Shown here: piece by piece, positions 43,735 to 55,504 of the stretch | Layout of the letters: each line of letters starts with the position of its first letter | Position numbering within the stretch: position 1 is the stretch's first letter | Assembly (NCBI GenBank): GCA_963922205.1 | Contig: CAWUHX010000013.1 | Location: 1,984,001 to 2,048,000 of the forward strand | Direction of reading: 5' to 3' | DNA length: 64,000 nucleotides | Source of the DNA: Romanomermis culicivorax | Lineage: Eukaryota; Nematoda; Enoplea; Mermithida; Mermithidae | The notes under the pieces: model-generated | What the model was told of the DNA's origin: nothing | What the model saw: only the letters and a program-made list of their open reading frames with translations | Databases searched by the model: none | Position numbers and translations under genes: made by a program

Positions 43735-44100
43735 ATTAGAGCGCGGGACAATAGAGTGCAGACATTAGAGTGCGGACATTAGAGCGCAGGGACATAAGAG
43801 CGCGGACATTAGAGCGCAAGGATAATAGAGCGCAAATGTTAGAGCGAGGACGCTCTATTATCCTGCGTGCGCTCTATTATCCTGCGCTCTATTGTCCTGC
43901 GCTCTAATGTCTCTGTGCTCTATTGTCCTGCGCTCTAATGTTCCAGCGCTCTAGTGTCCCTGCGCTCTATTGTCCAGCGCTCTAATGTCCCTGCGCTCTA
44001 ATGTGCCTGCACTCTATTGTCCTGTGCTCTATTGTCCTGCGCCCTATCGCCCTGCGTTCTAATGTCTGTGTGCCCTAATGTTCCTGTGCTCTAATGTCCG
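43735..44100. repeat. Inverting tandem satellite, about 15-17 bp unit
   Basis: Roughly eight copies of 'gacattagagcgcggg' in one orientation run to about 43853. About seventeen copies of the reverse unit (GCGCTCTAATGTCCCT variants) follow to 44100. The orientation switches once, at GAGCGAGGACGCTC, so the whole array can fold on itself. No longer open frame. Confidence 0.93.
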
Positions 44101-44389
44101 ATCACGTTTGATATTCTATATCATTGGAAAATGACTATTTTTAATATCTATTTCCTGTCTGAAAAGTCTAATTTTTCAGTGAATTCAACATGTTTCAAGC
44201 CAGGCAAACTAAAATTCAAAAATTAGGCAAGCAGCAATGAATTGAATGACTTTTTTCAGACAGAAGAACCTCTGCTATTGTCCCACGCTTAATCATTTTC
44301 CAAATGCAAAAATTTATCTTCACGAAAGTCAAAAATTCTTAAGAACCACAAAACGATTCTGTGGAAATAATCTAGAAAAATCTATGTTT

Positions 44390-44739
44390 TAGTCAAATAT
44401 GTGAAAAAAAACAATACAAGGTCAAACATTCATCTATAACATTCTGATGTTTAAAAGCTATAAGACAGCGTAAGCTAGGTCGACATTTTCCAACCGCACA
44501 ATAGAAATGATAACAAGAATCATAAGTGATTTGAAATGCGGCGCAAAGCGCCGGAAAATTTTCGATATGTTTTCTTAAAAACGCATAAGAATGCATCTCC
44601 GGACAGGAAACTCACCCAATCAAAAGGGTCGTTAGGCTCTAATTGTTATAAGCCATGTCGGCTTGTGTCCCTAAATTTTTAGCACTCAATCAGAATTTTT
44701 AGAGGCCATGGCTCCTAATTTACCTGAAAAAAAACCCTG
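44390..44739 (-). mobile_element. Relic of the hAT-like family found at 22650
   Basis: The reverse complement matches 22650-22990, including the GGCGCAAAGCGCC hairpin (44538-44553), and ends GAAAAAAAACCCTG, giving a clearer CAGGGTTTTTTTTC terminus than the intact copy. The other end is missing. Confidence 0.7.
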
Positions 44740-45432
44740 ACCAGACTCGATTTTTTTCGCTCGCAAATATGAATGCTCTATATAGCCGAAAACATTTTGT
44801 TGATTAGTCTCCAATTTTCTGGCGTAAATGAGGGGTTTGAATGTTTCCTCGAATATTACCCTTAGAATCCAATTGAAACGTTGACTTTGACATAATAATT
44901 TAAAGGCTAAATTAAAAGTTGAAGTTGAAAAACTAAAAAAAGATAGCAATTTCAATTTTAATGTGCATAGTTGAATAAGAAACACGCCGCAGCGCGGCGA
45001 AAAAATTTGACGATTTTCCTGTAATTTCAACACAAAATATTTATTTTTCCTTAAAATTCCCTGTGTTTTCCAGGTTTTCCAGGTTTGCCAGACCTGAAAA
45101 AAATTCCCTGTGTTTTCCAGGTTTTCCAGGTTTTCCAGGTTGTGTATGAACCCTGTGTAACTCGATATATACATCTTTACTGTAATCAACTATTTTAGCG
45201 CCTGTTTATCCAGAAGGGTATGTTTAGACTCAGCAGCTGCGCGGCTGTTTATCCGAAAGGTTATTTTTTGGCTCAGTAGCCGCGCGGCTGTCTATCCGAA
45301 AGGGTATGTTTTGGCTCAGCAGCCGCGCGGCTGTTTATTCAAAAGGGTATGTTTTGGCTCAGCAGCCGCGCGGCTGTTTATCCAAAAATGTATGTTTTGG
45401 CTCAGCAGCCGCGCGGCTGTTTAGCCACTGCC

Positions 45433-46060
45433 GAAAAATTTTCGGGTTTTTATATTCTAAAACGCTAGAAAATAAACCTCTCCAACAGACATTCATGAAT
45501 AGAAGTTCTAAAATCGCAGTCTAGAATGATGTCTTCAATCTCCATCTTCAATAAATGCAAAAGTCCAGGTTGCAAACGTTTAAAAAATTCCAAGCATCGA
45601 GAGGAAAAATTGAGAGAATTGATGAAAAATCTCAATTTTGGGCGACATAATGGACTGTCAACGAGTGGAAAATGAAACGAGCTAACTTGATTGATGGAAA
45701 CTGTTGAGCATTAATTGTTAAGTCGAAGTAGATATGCTAATGGCCGCGCCTGATAAAAAATAGTTAAGATTACCCATGACTGGCGCGAAGCGCCGGAAAA
45801 TTTTGAGGTTTTGATTGTTTTAAGTCCACCAAAACGCATCTTTTCGGTTGTGAATTCCCCAAAATTTTTTCTTCATTGAGAACCATACCAAAAACTTTTT
45901 TCTCGATTTCGAAATTTTTTTCCTCGAAACACCCCATTTGAGGAAAAAAGAACAGTGGCGGCAACACTTCCACTGAAGAGTACCGGACGACAATGCTTTC
46001 ATGGAAACATGAAACTACAGTTGATTGAGTGTCTTTATGAAAAAGTTCCAAACGTCAAAC
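45433..46060 (+). repeat. Dispersed repeat family R, right half of the split copy
   Basis: It continues the alignment to 25190-25640 interrupted at 40973, including the GGCGCGAAGCGCC hairpin at 45782-45794. The following 200 bp to the ACOX3 stop codon contain no further gene. Confidence 0.75.
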
Positions 46061-46251
46061 ACTTACTTGTTAAAAATAGAAGCAATACAGTCGCCAAATG
46101 CATTATTAAATAATTTTTTAATAATAAGTATTTAATATACCAACGCAAGCGTAATACAAAAAGTACAAAAAAAGAATTTTAAAATTGCAAGGCATATATA
46201 AAAGCACCCACAACCACAATAAAAAAGACGGATACGTACGACAGCATTTTC

Positions 46252-46257
46252 TTTATT
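46252..46257 (-). terminator. Candidate polyadenylation signal of the acyl-CoA oxidase gene
   Basis: AATAAA on the minus strand lies about 7 bp past the TAG stop at 46264-46266. It is close to the stop but is the best hexamer in the 3' flank. Confidence 0.35.
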
Positions 46258-46263
46258 CGTGGC

Positions 46264-49200
46264 CTAAAGTTTTGAACTAATCATGCCATTCTTATTCTGA
46301 TGGTCAGGTGAAAGGAATGAAGCGAAGATGGCGTCGTAGATCTATAATTAAAAAGAATACGTCTTAAAGCCAGACTTTACTGAGAAATAACGGCAAATTC
46401 ATCAATATAGTATAACCAACAAAAAAATCCGCGTTCGAAAATTTACCGATCAAATTCAAATTCACTTACACGGCCATCAGATCTACCGAGAACAGAATCC
46501 ATAATATGATCCGGTGGTGCGATAGCATCAGCCAATGCCACCGCGTCATTTTTCATTTCGGAGCATAATCTGATGATATTTTTTTGGAGAAAATCGCCCA
46601 ATGTTGATCCAGAGCAAAATCCTGCTGGAACGGAAAAATATTGAAAATGAAGGAACGAGAAAAATAAAGTGAATTAATGGTACCCATTTGAAGCGTGGAA
46701 AGATGTTTTTGGATCGACCATACGGCGAAAAGATCGCGGACTTTCGAAAGTATGAATCTCAAATTCGGTTCACAATCTTCTACTATATGTTGAGTGTACC
46801 AATCGAGCATCATTAGCTGAAAGAAAAAGGAAAAAATTAAAGAAACCGTGAGCGATAGATCAGTTTGGGAGTGAACAACTTTTTTTGTTAGCAGTTCTAT
46901 ACTCTATTCATTTTGAAATGATCGACGCATCGAGGTTGCAGCCAAACTGTCAATCAAAATTATGAGAGAATCGTTATCTCAATTCAATAAATTTATATTT
47001 CGTGATACAGACTCCTTGATGATCACTATCTTCCATCTTCTCAAGATTATCAGAATTGATTCCCGATCTCTAGTAAGGCTGCGTTCGCCGAAACTCCGAC
47101 CGCTACATCGATCATTTCAAAATGAATAGAGTATAGTACCACTACGTGCGAAGCCCATTGAGGAATTCAATTTAAAAAACCACAAAAGCTGTCGAATTGT
47201 ATCAGTTCTTCAATCTTGTATGATTTGAGAAATTGCTAAAAAAATTTGCGGCTATTCAAATTTAACACTTTCTAATCTGAAGTTCAACGATTTCAATAAA
47301 ATACAATTATTGCGCCGTAACTCTATCTTTCAAGATTTGAATAATCATTCTCTGAGACTGAGAAAGTTTTGCATAGTAATGAGTGTAGACGATAACTTAA
47401 CTTTTAACACACTACTTTCTAAATAATTGGGAGTGATAGTCATCTTCGGCACAGTAATTATAGAAAGCCCAGGAAGACAGTCGATTGAATATACACAAAT
47501 TACAAACGAATCTGGAGATCTGGGATTATAAGTGGCATTTCTTACACTTTGAATCATAACAGGCATCGGAAAAATTTATGGATTCAAAACTGACCCTATC
47601 CTATCCAACAATGGAAATTTGCAGCTTTTTCTACCCTTAACGTTCGGTTTCTTATACACTATTGTTCTATTCTAGTTCCCTGAATGAACAATCCTGGGGA
47701 CATTATATGGTTGACCAGAGGTTACCATGGCACTACCACTTCAATACGATGTCAATTTTGTGACCCGACGCTGAGTTTATACTCCGGGTTTGGCTAAAGA
47801 ATATGTTAGGATTTGGGTGCATACAGATTCAGCCAAAAATAGACATTGAGATGAAATTTCATACGCTACGGTTTGTTGTTGAGCTGAATCGATTGAAATC
47901 AAAATCAGAGGGCTCACACATTAAGATTAGTAAATAGATGATAGAGGCATCTATTTATTAATTGTCATACTTGACAAATTTTCTTCTCAGTCTATCACTT
48001 AAATTATTCGACTCATTTACTTATCGTGCTGCTAAATAAAGATCATTGTGACAGGCGGTTATGCATTTAATGTTATTCAATATGGCTTACTTTTCTATCT
48101 TTCTGCTTCAATAAAGCGGTGAAACACGATTGAGAAAAAGTTTACTTAGCTATATGGGCAGGGGCCGGTTAAGGCTATCTGTCGAAGGACCAAGGGGTGG
48201 GGGTATCTCCCTCTTACGCATACATGTAATTTGGGAAGAGTGCTATAGGAACCCGCAGAAAGCGTCGGTCATCTGGATAGCCATCGGAAGACCTCCAGAA
48301 TTTTCCAATCCTACGGCTAGCTATATAGTAGTCATAGATAGCCAAATACTTTTCGTTGAAAAAATACTGAAAAATGTCAATTTTTGAACAAAAAATGATC
48401 AAAAACGTGAATTTTCTAGCAGCTTCGCGCCATGATTCCATGAGTACATTTTTACGGTTCTTTGAGACAAAAATTACTATTTTTTGAACCGTTTTCGAAC
48501 TTTTTTTGATTAAAAAATCGAATTTTTTACCTTCAGAGACCCCCTAAACCTCCGGGGAATCAGTGACCCATGGCCCCAAAAAAGTCGGCCAATCCCCCCA
48601 GACCTCAGGGCCCCGTTACAGGTATGCTCTTACGTGTATGTTTGGGTACGGACTCATCGATAATAAAGGTTTAGGATCATAAATGCAGTAATGAGTTATG
48701 CTATAAGGTGATTGGATAAAAGGCTAAAAAACGCAGTGAAAAATTGTATGTCGTAATAAATGCACTTACTTCGAAAAATGCGAGCGACAAAGATTTATGG
48801 ACAAAAACTTGATTCGCGGCGACATTTTTGTTAGAGTCATGTATTAATTTTTCCAGCAAATAGCAACAAAGGAAACGATATGCGTTTAAAACAACTGAAA
48901 AAATTCCCTCTGAGCTATGTGGTTATCCTGCAAAAAATTTACGAACTCTCATCGCAAGTTTGTTCCCAGATTCGGCTTCGATTCATTGTCAGCAAATATT
49001 TCGCTTTCGAGACAAAATTGATCGTTTTCAATGGTGAGATGAATCTTTCTAAAATATTTTTATCAACTGTTCTAAATAATATTCGTTTGAAGCTTATATA
49101 ACAATATAGCCGGGATGCAGCATAGGCGTTTGGAGGGAAATAACTTTGGAAGAACTAAAACTGTTTAAAATACAACGGGAATCATTAATGACGTTGAATT

Positions 49201-52200
49201 TTGTAAATTTGTATACCATAGCTGCCGCCCGATTTAAAATTGCTCAGTAAATAATTAGCCGTTTGCTGCAAAAGCACGTTATTATCTCCCTCGTACGTAA
49301 CCGTCGGATCGATATCGGAACGTAAATCGCCTAATCGCGACGCTTTTAAATAACCGTGTCCACCGCAAGCTTCGCGACACTCTTGAACGCATTGCATAGA
49401 GAGCCATGTGGCGTAAGCTTTGCCCGAGCAAGAAATAGAGTGAATTTCGCGGTTCAATTGGTCCTTTAAAAGGAAAGTGTTGAGTATCATAAGTCGTTTT
49501 GGAAACAATACTACGTCTTTTGACTAACACATAAATTTGAGAAAACCAAGAATGTCAAGTATTTTTTCAAGTACGCATTGATATTTCTCACCAATTCCTC
49601 CGATTTTTCCATTGTGGTCCGGATCACGTAATTTGTATACTCTCGGTTGAGACGATAAGCTACGTGGGTGAGAACAATGGTCGCAGAAAGATAAGGCAGG
49701 AGACGAACTTGCTAAAATAGTTTGTTTGTCACCATAACGATGGTAGTAATGAGGGGACGATTGTATTTTTGAAAACACTTTGGCAATAAATACGGTACGA
49801 AAAAATTGATCAGCCAACTTCTCTATCTATAGTGAGTAGTGAGCAGAACAATATTTGTTAATAGGTTTTTAATATATTTAAGGATTCATTTACCCGCCGA
49901 ATGAGAAATTGTTTCGGAAACTTACATTAGCCGCCATCTCGTAATGCACAGCAAACACAATGTACAAGATGGCAACTTCAAACATTTTTGTTCTACTGAA
50001 TCATCGACTTTAAAATTACGTAACAGTTGTCCGTCCAAATATATTTTTTAACGTGATGTGAGACCTCATTTTTTCAATTTTTCTCGCGATTTCATCACAC
50101 ATTCAAGAACAAATTCAAATATAAAACATTGCTTTAATAATTTGTAGCACTGGTTGAGCGTCAACACAGCCAATTGCATGCAAGAGCTTACACATGTTTT
50201 GATCGATGGTTCCTTTTTCAGGGAGTATGAGGCATACACATTTTCAAGAAGGGAAAGTTTTGTCTCAAAGTTAAAATTTTTGGTTACTCACGTACGTGTA
50301 ATGGATATTCTAAAAGTGGCAGCTCTTGGCCATCTTCTCGACCGAATTGCCTTCTGTAAGCTCCGTATCTAATAGCTATGGGAATCATCAATCGCATATA
50401 TTCAGCCGCGTTGCAAATTATCCCTAACCGGCCCATGGATAATGAAGCAAAATTAGACGCATGGTTGGTACATTTGTCTTTACTACCGATCTAGGAAGTA
50501 ATGCCAAAAACGTAAAACAAACATAAGAATTACAGGAAAAAACATTAGTTCTATTTCCGATAACAGGTCACGAAGAATGGCTTTCGACCAAAATGCATGT
50601 GGAAACTTGTTCAACAGTCAGCCGAAAATCGAAATTTCATGAACACATCATTTGGAATGTACTTGAAAACTTGTTTGTTTGGTAAGTAATTGCGGAAAGC
50701 TGGGCCATTTAGAATGTTGAGTCTATTGCAAATAGTCGAACTGATCGTGATTCCATTTAGATTCAGCATAACTTAATTAGATTTCACGAACGTTATACAA
50801 ACGGAGCTTAATCAAATAGGCATACTGTAGCATTTGACACGATACGAAAACGAATTGAAACGTTGTCTTCAAATTGACTTCTGATGAAAGTCATGATGAA
50901 GAATATTAATAGCCGCTTTTGTAATTTACCGAACTTCTGATACCGCCCTCTTTTTTACCGAAAAAGTGCTCACTGAAACGTTGGACTGAAATATACAGAA
51001 GTACTCACAATTTTCTTTATGGAGGACTTGCTTAATAAACTATCCCCATTCAATTTGACGTTTTTGAACATGGCGTATCCATTATCAAGTCCATTAGCGC
51101 CGTTTTTTGGTCCCATATCGCCCACAATTACGCCGGGCATAGGCTTAAGAGTATTGGGGCACCTGAGTTGTACTAGAAACGCTCTCAAGCCAAAATCTTG
51201 CTCCCCACCGTCACCTAACTTCCCGCCTCCTGAAATATATTGGTTTCCTGAAGCAACGACGCGGAAGATCTTACAACACTAAACTTGACGAGACAGAAAG
51301 CTTAGCGTAAACAACAGCGTGAGTAGCATGACGACCCATATTTCCAGCCCATACTTTAGCGGCTTCTATGTCAGGGGTGTTCAGGATGAACTGATCAAAC
51401 TTTGGATCGTAAGTACAGGTGGTTCGCATATCCTGAACGTTACTGCCGTGACTCATTTCAGTCAATGCGAAACAACCGATTATCTAAATACAAGGAAATG
51501 ATCTATTGAAACTAGTGACAAAAATATTGATCAAAGTTTAGTTGATATAAGAAGATCGTTTTTAACCTCTGTACTCTTCAAGTTAATCATACTTTCATTG
51601 CGTCGCAATCTTCCAAAATTTTCCAATGTTCCTCGCCACCTAACATTCGCACGGTAAAATAAAAAACGACGAAGTGCAGGAGAACAGCGATACCAAGCGA
51701 CGTATCGTACGATGATAAACAATCGCTAAGGACTTGATTTTTCCAGGGATCAACAAAAAGCTGAACACAAATAAAAATTGACCGAAACCGTGAATTATGA
51801 TTGATATTAGGGATAGGGGGACGGATACCAGGATCCAGATCCGCGAAGGTCCGCCCTAATTTTTAGATTCGGATCTGATCTCTCGAATTTTCTGGGATCT
51901 GACGAAGACTGATCTTTTTTGGGAACTATACTCGTCGATTTCGGTCATTTTGGGAACTATACTCACTCGAGCTTGCATTAATTTCTTTGAATTTTCAGAC
52001 GAACAATAGCCAAATTATACCCCACGAAGAGTAATTTTTCAACTGTATCACAGTTTGGACGATTTCTAGACTTCTAGTAAGACTGCAAGTATGAACTTTG
52101 ATTAGTTTTGTCTGTAAAAAACAGTTCAAATCACAAGTTTTGATCTATTATTGACATTACAGATTTCATTTTACTTCCTGAATAAAAAACATCCAAAGCA

Positions 52201-55143
52201 GGTTTTTTCTGCCCGGTGCACATTCTCTGGCTGTGTGGAAAATTCTTGATGGAAAGGTGCATTTGATGCAATTTAGAAGGTCAAAATCTCAAAATTTTCC
52301 GGCTCTCCGCGCCGGCAAGCACCGTTACCTATAATATTCAGTACGATTAAGCTGAAACATGGCCAAAAGAAGTGTAGTTTAATTCCTCAGTTATCCATGA
52401 TTGTTTCCATAAATCTACTGTCTCACCTCATAATAAAGTGAGTAAAACTCGACACTTTCTATGAAAATATAGTGAAGAAATGGAATTTTCCTCTTGCGAT
52501 GAATATGAAATCATGCATTTTTTAACAATCTTCCGTCACTTATTTAACACCATCGTTCTCCGACTGAAAATCTCAAGCGAAAGTATTAAATTTTTTACTT
52601 GTTTATATTTATTTGGAACAGGAAAAATTTGTTCAGTGCGCAGAATTTCTCCGGTCATTTCTGCACGATGTAGATAGAAGCCCACCAAAAAAGCATAGTC
52701 TAAAGATTTTGAGCTCTTGCTTCAATTTGCTTCTCATTTCAATGAGTATAATAATAATTATTAAACTGTTAAGAAATGAGAATTCACACAACCTGATTTT
52801 GAAAAATTAAACATATACACATTCAGTAACATACATATACATATATATGCTGTATACAGGATCCGGATCCGATCCGGTTGGATCTACTGTTCAGGATACG
52901 GATCCGAATCCGACAATTGCAGTTTTCTGGGTTCGGATCCGGATCCGAAGAAGCAATTTGTTTTAAGATCCGGATCCGATTCAGTCAAAAAAGTGGATTT
53001 GTCTCATCCCTCATTGATATATACTCATTTGTACACAGCATTAAAAAGACTGAATTGATCCTGTAGTTGCCTAAGAATATATTCTCTAGGAATGTAGGAA
53101 ACGGTGAAAGCATACAGAATAAAGTGCAACATATGATTAAAAATCGTCAGAATGATGAAACGTCTTCCGTAGTACCGTACAAGCCCGTAGCTAGGAATAT
53201 TTTCCGGAGGGCACACATTTTTTCACTCAATTTACTGTAAAATTGACATTTCTGACTTGAATTTTTCTTGAACAAAAAAACCAAAGGTCACACCTCTGCT
53301 TTTTTCAACACTCGAAACATTTGAGGGGCATAGCCCTTCAACCCCCCCTGTGTGCAGGTCTGGTAGCCAACTGAATGATTTACTGTAGTGAATTAAATGA
53401 ATTTGAATAAAAATTTTTGCAAAATTTTGCTTCCATCTTTCTGAATTTTGACTTCGGTTGAAATGAATCCAAGTTGCATTTTTTCGATTCTTAACTTCCT
53501 GCTATGAGTAAATTTTCTATGAAAACGTTTTTATTTTAGGCAATTCCATTTCTTAATAGTGAAACGCACATGCGCTATTGAAACTTATTTTAAAGCAACA
53601 AAAAAGAAACAACAAGAAGTTAGAAGCTCACAAAGTCTAGAAATTTTTCTGGAAGAAGCAGAAGATACACTGCACGGCTACCCCAATTCTCCTGTTCAAG
53701 AAGATGTGGTGCCCAATGCTGTTGTAACTCAGGAAGATCCATCAGACATTGGAAATTGGGTTGGTAAATCACTGGAAGATGCAATAAAACTTCAGTGCTT
53801 TATTTATACAAGAAGTCGGTTAAGTTTTTAAAGTAAGTAGCTGTATGTAGAATGTATAATGGTTGGACTACCTCATTTCTCAGTGATCTCATTCAGGTGT
53901 GTGTTCTGTTCAATCGTTCAGTTGGTGGAAGGTGCTCAGATCAGCAATTAAAATCAATCATGATGCAGAAAAATTGCCCAATCAAGCTATTGATACTTTA
54001 TGGGCCTGTGATGAAAGATTTTATCCAAATCTAAAAACTTTTCTGCATGTACGATGAATAAACAATCAAAACGTAGTAGTTCATGTTATTCATGTGGTTT
54101 TTTTCAGATTTTTGTAACCATCCCAATTACGGCGACAAACAAAAGAATGTTTTCAAATTTGAAATTCCTCAAGTCGTATTCACGCTCAACAATGAACGAA
54201 AATCGTTCGAATGAATTGACACTTTTGTACGCTGATTCTGATTGTGAAATTGTTGTTGATGATGTAATCGATATATTTGTCACCAGAAATCGGCGCCGTT
54301 TTAATCTTGTAGTTTGAAATGTTGATATAAAAGTTTGTTAATAAAATTTATAGTGAATTCTGCCCACTTTTTAATTTAAAGGTCTATTTTGCAAACAATG
54401 GAATGTTAAAATTTTCACAAATGAGGAATTTGAATTTCAAATTGTTGGAAACTTTGACTGAATAAAAAATTACTTCAGATGAGCATGCGGCGTTTCTACT
54501 CAAAATTTCAATAGGCAAATTTTTTTCGGGAATTATTCTGTGAAAAACGTCATCGCCTGAACAAAGATTTAAAGTAAACTAAAATCATCCTGAACGCTTG
54601 TTTTAAGTGGGGTACATGCACATAGCACAACGACAATGTTTCAAGAAATAATCAGAGCATATAAAGCTCGAAATTCGAAACCATAAAATAAAATTCATTC
54701 GAAAAAACAAAAATCCCGATTGGATATCATTTTTGGACGAAAAATATGACCCTTAAAGTCGCTAGAGAAGTCTCTTTGGATTCATTTTCAAGGATCAAGC
54801 TATAGAAGCGCTACCTCATCTCTATCGAGAATTCCATAGTCGACTAATCTTTTAAAACGTGCAAAAGTTAAAGATCGCTGTTCGTCCAAGGGTAAAATGA
54901 TATTCCGTTTACGAAATAAGGGATCGGTATCCATAATTTTCCAAATTTTATTCTACAATTACGAGAAGTTAAACTTATTTGAAAAAATTCGTACCAATCG
55001 ACCATTACTTGATATTCAATAATTTGCTTTCCAAAAATGTGAACTTTCATACTTTTCCAGTTGAACGAGGCTTTAACCCTGCAACTATCCAATGGACCTT
55101 CCGGCAGGCAGGCTATAAGATCATCCGTTTGTCTGTCGTTCAT
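46264..55143 (-). CDS. ACOX3: Peroxisomal acyl-CoA oxidase, ACOX3 type
   Basis: Thirteen exons join in phase: 55009-55143, 54815-54952, 51593-51760, 51285-51483, 51009-51229, 50296-50490, 49592-49711, 49217-49463, 48947-49048, 48770-48894, 46684-46816, 46470-46621 and 46264-46341 (2013 nt, about 670 residues; vertebrate ACOX3 has about 700). The family's order is kept: [18 protein letters not shown] at the N-terminus, [48 protein letters not shown] and the [16 protein letters not shown] signature with the likely catalytic Glu. The C-terminus is SKL, a type 1 peroxisomal signal. The enzyme is an FAD oxidase making trans-2-enoyl-CoA and H2O2 from long or branched acyl-CoAs. An acceptor just before the ATG (55151) implies a non-coding first exon. 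The 48947 exon uses a weak donor (GTTCGT) to keep phase. Appears functional. Confidence 0.94.
46897..47136. mobile_element. Short TA-bounded MITE in an ACOX3 intron
   Basis: Twenty-nine-base arms (46897-46925 and 47108-47136), beginning CTATACTCTATTCATTTTGA, are perfect inverted repeats around a 180-bp interior. A TA at each edge would fit a Tc1/mariner-type insertion. Non-coding. Confidence 0.7.
48219..48626 (+). mobile_element. MITE family A, copy 3
   Basis: CATACATGTAA at the left and TTACAGGTATG at the right, the latter resembling the family B end, with exact CTCTTACG duplications (48211-48218 and 48627-48634). Inserted in an ACOX3 intron. Confidence 0.93.
51808..53012. mobile_element. 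Non-autonomous hAT element with GGATCC-rich ends, copy 2
   Basis: TAGGGATAGGGGG and CTCATCCCTC ends are flanked by exact ATTGATAT (51800-51807 and 53013-53020). As in the copy at 28692, the terminal 100-150 bp are packed with GGATCC-type motifs, and a GGC..GCGCC hairpin sits at 52300-52315. Inserted in the third-largest-exon-spacing region of ACOX3, the intron 51761-54814. Confidence 0.9.
53559..54317 (+). pseudogene. hAT transposase relic (N-terminal tail and C-terminal dimerisation domain)
   Basis: The first frame (53559-53831) starts with a basic [10 protein letters not shown] region and reads [20 protein letters not shown], as in TTF-zinc-finger hAT proteins. The RNase H-like core is deleted. 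A short remnant ([15 protein letters not shown], about 54000) leads to [20 protein letters not shown] and [14 protein letters not shown], the hAT C-terminal dimerisation domain, ending at 54317. It lies in antisense orientation inside an ACOX3 intron. No termini were identified. Inactive. Confidence 0.85.
54318..54814. other. ACOX3 intron remainder, no further feature
   Basis: AT-rich, no open frame of note and no repeat shared with the rest of the window. Confidence 0.4.
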
Positions 55144-55305
55144 TGTCGGACCTGAAAATAATACATATACATCTAATATTAATCAACGATCCAGCAATGC
55201 AAATATAAAAAAATGATTCAGTTTCTGAATACTCGCAAAAGTAAGATATGAATTTTCATAAGAATAATTTATCACGCGAAACAAAAAATATAAAGGGCCA
55301 TTTAA

Positions 55306-55504
55306 ACTTGCCTTTTCCGACGAAACGGAATGCAATCGACGGAACGTAACCAAAGGGAACGGAAGTTACCGTTCCGCTCGGTTGGACGTTACTGTCGATC
55401 GTTTTCCGCAAAATTGCAGTTATCCTTTCCGACCGAGAGTGGATTTTTAGGTTGAACGTTTCAAGCTGTTGACGATCTGTTCCGTTCCGTCGGAAAAGAC
55501 AAGT
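55306..55504. mobile_element. 199-bp MITE between SFMBT and ACOX3
   Basis: Ends ACTTGCCTTTTCCGACG and the inverse of ACTTGTCTTTTCCGACG. The interior is built from repeated 'aacggaa' and 'gttccg' motifs in both orientations and is GC-richer than its flanks. It lies about 155 bp upstream of the ACOX3 coding start exon, where the promoter is expected. No clean duplication was recognised. Confidence 0.65.

Larger units (their letters stand above)
43216..45155. mobile_element. hAT-like element (CAGGGTTCATAC ends) inside the NADAR/PHD element
   Basis: Perfect inverted ends CAGGGTTCATAC and GTATGAACCCTG, each followed inward by repeats of 'ttccctgtgttttccagg'. TGTAA flanks both sides (43211-43215 and 45156-45160), a 5-bp duplication. 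Inside are the palindromic satellite (43735-44100) and a relic of the element seen at 22650 (44390-44739, opposite orientation). No transposase. Confidence 0.85.
40983..45432. mobile_element. 4.45-kb transposon with tandem-array inverted ends, NADAR-like and PHD-finger cargo
   Basis: The ends GGCAGTGGCTAAACAG and CTGTTTAGCCACTGCC are perfect inverted repeats. Each continues into an inverted array of about 43-bp units (four on the left, 40997-41168; five on the right, 45208-45420) built around GCCGCGCGGC. The arms close with a shared 'agttgattacagtaaa' segment. It interrupts repeat R, whose two halves can be rejoined by comparison with 24750-25640. The 9-bp flanks GGCAAATTT and GAAAAATTT match at seven positions, a possible 9-bp duplication as in Mutator-like elements. 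Inside are a NADAR-like fragment (plus), a PHD-finger gene relic (minus) and a later hAT insertion. Confidence 0.85.
46817..48769. other. Large ACOX3 intron, mostly non-coding
   Basis: It contains the two insertions listed separately (46897-47136 and 48219-48626). The remainder (47140-48210) holds a few short shadow frames and no recognisable exon or repeat. Confidence 0.6.

Noticed and set aside
53025..53216. A possible missing ACOX3 exon between 54815 and 51760
   Set aside because: Extending the exon at 51593 upstream to the CAG at 51761 restores the DPW segment and the reading phase, so no additional exon is needed.
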